Shown in pieces: positions 62,159 to 64,000 of a stretch of 64,000 nucleotides of DNA; position 1 is the stretch's first letter, and each line of letters starts with the position of its first letter. Source of the stretch: Rhodovulum sp. P5 (lineage in GTDB: Bacteria > Pseudomonadota > Alphaproteobacteria > Rhodobacterales > Rhodobacteraceae); the NCBI RefSeq assembly GCF_002079305.1, contig NZ_CP015039.1, positions 951,501 to 1,015,500 of the forward strand, given 5' to 3'. The notes under the pieces are model-generated. The model ran no database searches. It had not been told where the DNA came from and worked only from the letters and a program-made list of their open reading frames with translations. A program made the translations under genes and the position numbers.

Positions 62159-63469
62159 ATGCCCGTATTTCTCGATACAAGTGCGCCGGGGTTCGAGGAC
62201 GATTTCGCGGCGCTTCTGAGCGCCAAGCGTGAGGACAGCCCGGACGTGGACGACACCGTCGCCGCGATCATTGCCGATGTCCGCGCGCGCGGCGACGCGG
62301 CCGTGATCGAACTGACCGACCGCTTTGACCGGCTGAGTCTGACCCCTGAGACGCTGGCCTTTTCGGCCGAGGAGATCGAGGCCGCCTGTGCCACGGTTCC
62401 CGATGACGAACGCGCGGCCCTTGAACTCGCCGCAGAGCGGATCCGGGCCTATCACGTCCGCCAAAAACCCGACGATGCCACATGGACGGACCCCGAAGGC
62501 GCGACGCTGGGCTGGCGCTGGACGCCAGTGTCGGCGGCGGGGCTTTACGTGCCCGGGGGGCTGGCCTCCTACCCGTCTTCGGTCCTGATGAACGCGATCC
62601 CGGCACAGGTCGCGGGGGTGGAGCGGCTGGTGATCTGCGCGCCCACGCCCGAGGGCAAGGCAAATCCGCTGGTGCTTCTGGCCGCGAAACTGTCGGGGGT
62701 GGACACCGTCTATCGTATCGGTGGGGCCCAGGCGATTGCAGCGCTCGCCTATGGCACCGACACGATTCAGCCCGTCGACAAGATCACCGGGCCGGGCAAT
62801 GCCTATGTCGCCGCGGCGAAACGGCGGGTGTTCGGCAAGGTGGGGATCGACATGATCGCCGGTCCATCCGAAATCCTCGTGATCGCTGACAAAGACAACG
62901 ACCCCGACTGGGTGGCCATCGATCTTTTGTCCCAGGCCGAGCACGATGAAAGCGCGCAATCGATCCTGATCACCGATGACGCGGAGTTTGGCCGGGCCGT
63001 CGCCGCCGCGGTCGATCGGCATCTTGAAACCCTGGAACGCCGCGCCATCGCCGGGGCAAGCTGGCGCGATTTCGGCGCCGTCATCACGGTGCGAAATCTC
63101 GACGAGGCAGCCGAGCTTTCCAATCGCGTCGCGCCCGAACACCTGGAGCTTTGCGTTGCCGACCCAGATGCACTGTCGGAAAAGATCACCCATGCCGGCG
63201 CAATCTTCCTGGGCCAATGGACACCGGAGGCCATCGGCGACTATATCGGCGGGCCGAACCACGTTCTGCCGACCGCGCGGTCGGCCCGGTTCTCCTCGGG
63301 CCTAAGCGTGCATGACTTCATCAAGCGCACGACGCTGGCAAAGATGACGCCCGCCGCGCTGAAGGCCATCGGACCCGCCGCCGAAACGCTGGCGATCTCG
63401 GAAAGCCTGGAGGCACACGGGCTGTCGATCCGCGCGCGGCTGAACCGGTTGAACGAGGCAGAGACATGA
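62159..63469 (+). CDS. hisD: Histidinol dehydrogenase
   Basis: A 436-residue zinc enzyme with the HisD signatures: AGLYVPGGLASYPSSVLMNAIPAQVAGV, RIGGAQAIAALAYGT, KITGPGNAYVAAAKR, IDMIAGPSEILVIAD, LLSQAEHDESAQSILIT (Gln/His zinc ligands) and GPNHVLPTARSARFSSGLSVHDF. It performs the last two steps of histidine synthesis, oxidising histidinol to histidine with NAD. ATG 62159 follows GAGGGACAAG. Stop overlaps the UPF0262 start. Confidence 0.97.
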   Translation: MPVFLDTSAPGFEDDFAALLSAKREDSPDVDDTVAAIIADVRARGDAAVIELTDRFDRLSLTPETLAFSAEEIEAACATVPDDERAALELAAERIRAYHVRQKPDDATWTDPEGATLGWRWTPVSAAGLYVPGGLASYPSSVLMNAIPAQVAGVERLVICAPTPEGKANPLVLLAAKLSGVDTVYRIGGAQAIAALAYGTDTIQPVDKITGPGNAYVAAAKRRVFGKVGIDMIAGPSEILVIADKDNDPDWVAIDLLSQAEHDESAQSILITDDAEFGRAVAAAVDRHLETLERRAIAGASWRDFGAVITVRNLDEAAELSNRVAPEHLELCVADPDALSEKITHAGAIFLGQWTPEAIGDYIGGPNHVLPTARSARFSSGLSVHDFIKRTTLAKMTPAALKAIGPAAETLAISESLEAHGLSIRARLNRLNEAET

Positions 63470-63951
63470 CCACCGCGCGCCTGACCCATGTGGAACTGGA
63501 CGATTCCAACCTGCCCCCGCCCACGCCGGAGATCGAGCAGGAACGGAAGGTCGCGCTTTTCGACCTGATGGAGGACAACTCCTTCGGCCTGCCGGGGCGC
63601 GAAGACCGGCCAGCGCCGGACGGCCCCTATCGCCTGACGCTATCGATCCGCGAAAAGCGGCTGGTGTTCGACGTCAAGACCGAAACAGGTGATCCGGCGG
63701 CAGAGTTCCATTTGTCGCTGTCCCCGTTCCGGCAGGCGGTGAAGGACTATTGGCAGATCTGCGAAAGCTATTTCGACGCGGTCAAGCGCCTGCCCCCCAG
63801 CCAGATCGAGGCCATTGATATGGCCCGTCGCGGCATCCACAACGAAGGTGCGCGCATCCTGCAGGAACGGCTCGACGGTAAGGCCGATCTCGACATCGAT
63901 ACCGCGCGACGGCTGTTCACCCTTGTTTGCGTCTTGCATCACGGGGGTTGA
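63466..63951 (+). CDS. UPF0262 family protein
   Basis: A 161-residue protein with FDLMEDNSFGLPG, GPYRLTLSIREKRLVFDV, FHLSLSPFRQAVKDYWQICESYFDAVKRLPPSQIEAIDMARRGIHNEGARIL, the conserved blocks of UPF0262, an alphaproteobacterial family of unknown function. It starts in an ATGA overlap with hisD and is followed one base later by the phosphatase gene, a conserved order in this group. Confidence 0.93.
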   Translation: MTTARLTHVELDDSNLPPPTPEIEQERKVALFDLMEDNSFGLPGREDRPAPDGPYRLTLSIREKRLVFDVKTETGDPAAEFHLSLSPFRQAVKDYWQICESYFDAVKRLPPSQIEAIDMARRGIHNEGARILQERLDGKADLDIDTARRLFTLVCVLHHGG

Positions 63952-63952
63952 G

Positions 63953-64000
63953 GTGCCGGGGAAAATCCCGTCCTCCGTGTTGTTCTGCTGCGACCACAAT
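63953..64000 (+). CDS. Low-molecular-weight tyrosine phosphatase, 5' part only
   Basis: The last 16 codons of the window read MPGKIPSSVLFCCDHN from GTG 63953. A hydrophobic strand leading to a Cys-rich loop is how low-molecular-weight protein tyrosine phosphatases and arsenate reductases start (the C-x5-R loop would continue past the window). It follows UPF0262 by one base. Only the start is visible, so the call depends on context. Confidence 0.6.
   Translation, partial: MPGKIPSSVLFCCDHN

Noticed and set aside
1..64000. CRISPR array or cas genes
   Set aside because: No regularly spaced repeat-spacer pattern; the only clustered repeats (4519-5007) are irregular and iteron-like.
1..64000. Insertion sequences with transposase
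   Set aside because: No DDE transposase or terminal inverted repeats were found; recombinases present are serine and tyrosine types.

Overview
The window looks like a chromosome segment of a Rhodobacterales (Roseobacter-group) alphaproteobacterium. The backbone is GC-rich. The block at the right end (murA, a DUF2948 protein, hisD, a UPF0262 protein and the start of a low-molecular-weight tyrosine phosphatase gene) is typical of that group, as are the TAXI-type TRAP transporter and the bacteriophytochrome/heme-oxygenase pair. No database search was possible, so taxonomy rests on gene order and protein signatures.

Region 1 (1-11,683) is the right-hand part of a mobile, plasmid-like element that ends at the 3' end of a tRNA-Asn gene; its left end lies outside the window. 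It carries a tightly overlapping operon of unknown genes, a large helicase-like replication protein (1852-4416), an 800-bp gene-free stretch packed with iteron-like repeats (4519-5007, candidate replication origin), a serine recombinase (6490-7188) with a perfect palindrome just upstream, and several small unknown genes. Within it, 7934-9899 encodes what I read as a graspetide (omega-ester/amide peptide) system: a precursor with three TKT-x4-E-x-DD repeats, an ATP-grasp macrocyclase of the MvdC/MvdD type, and a three-helix membrane protein. This is the best candidate for an undescribed system.

Region 2 (11,684-14,335) is host backbone: tRNA-Asn, a metallo-beta-lactamase-fold hydrolase, an EnvZ-type histidine kinase and tRNA-Val(UAC). 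Region 3 (14,308-20,793) is a complete 6.4-kb integrative island in tRNA-Val, bounded by a 29-bp perfect direct repeat. It has a tyrosine integrase beside the tRNA, a frameshifted resolvase, and a left-pointing set of small phage-like genes including a possible small-terminase protein; it could be a phage satellite or a decayed prophage.

Region 4 (20,829-25,798) is an SbcC/SbcD-like DNA repair pair and a WYL-domain regulator. Region 5 (25,886-35,627) is a surface-polysaccharide locus: two glycosyltransferases, a flippase, a Wzy-like membrane protein, a hexapeptide acetyltransferase, and paralogs of MurA and MurB distinct from the housekeeping murA at 60,331. A tail-spike-like beta-helix protein is convergent with it. 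Region 6 (36,139-41,830) has tRNA-Ser, a bacteriophytochrome with GGDEF and EAL domains, its heme oxygenase, an Ntn-hydrolase and an SRPBCC protein.

Region 7 (41,846-58,361) appears to be one uptake and catabolic locus. A left-pointing operon encodes a PuuR-like regulator, TAXI receptor, fused TRAP permease, UspA, a nitrilase-family amidohydrolase, an Orn/Lys/Arg-type decarboxylase and an ATP-grasp enzyme. A divergent operon encodes two class-III aminotransferases, a carboxymuconolactone-decarboxylase-like protein and a semialdehyde dehydrogenase. Together they fit import of an amino-acid-like compound, decarboxylation to an amine, transamination and oxidation towards succinate; the true substrate is not visible. 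A second TAXI receptor and an MscS-like channel follow. Region 8 (60,028-64,000) is tRNA-Thr and the housekeeping block.
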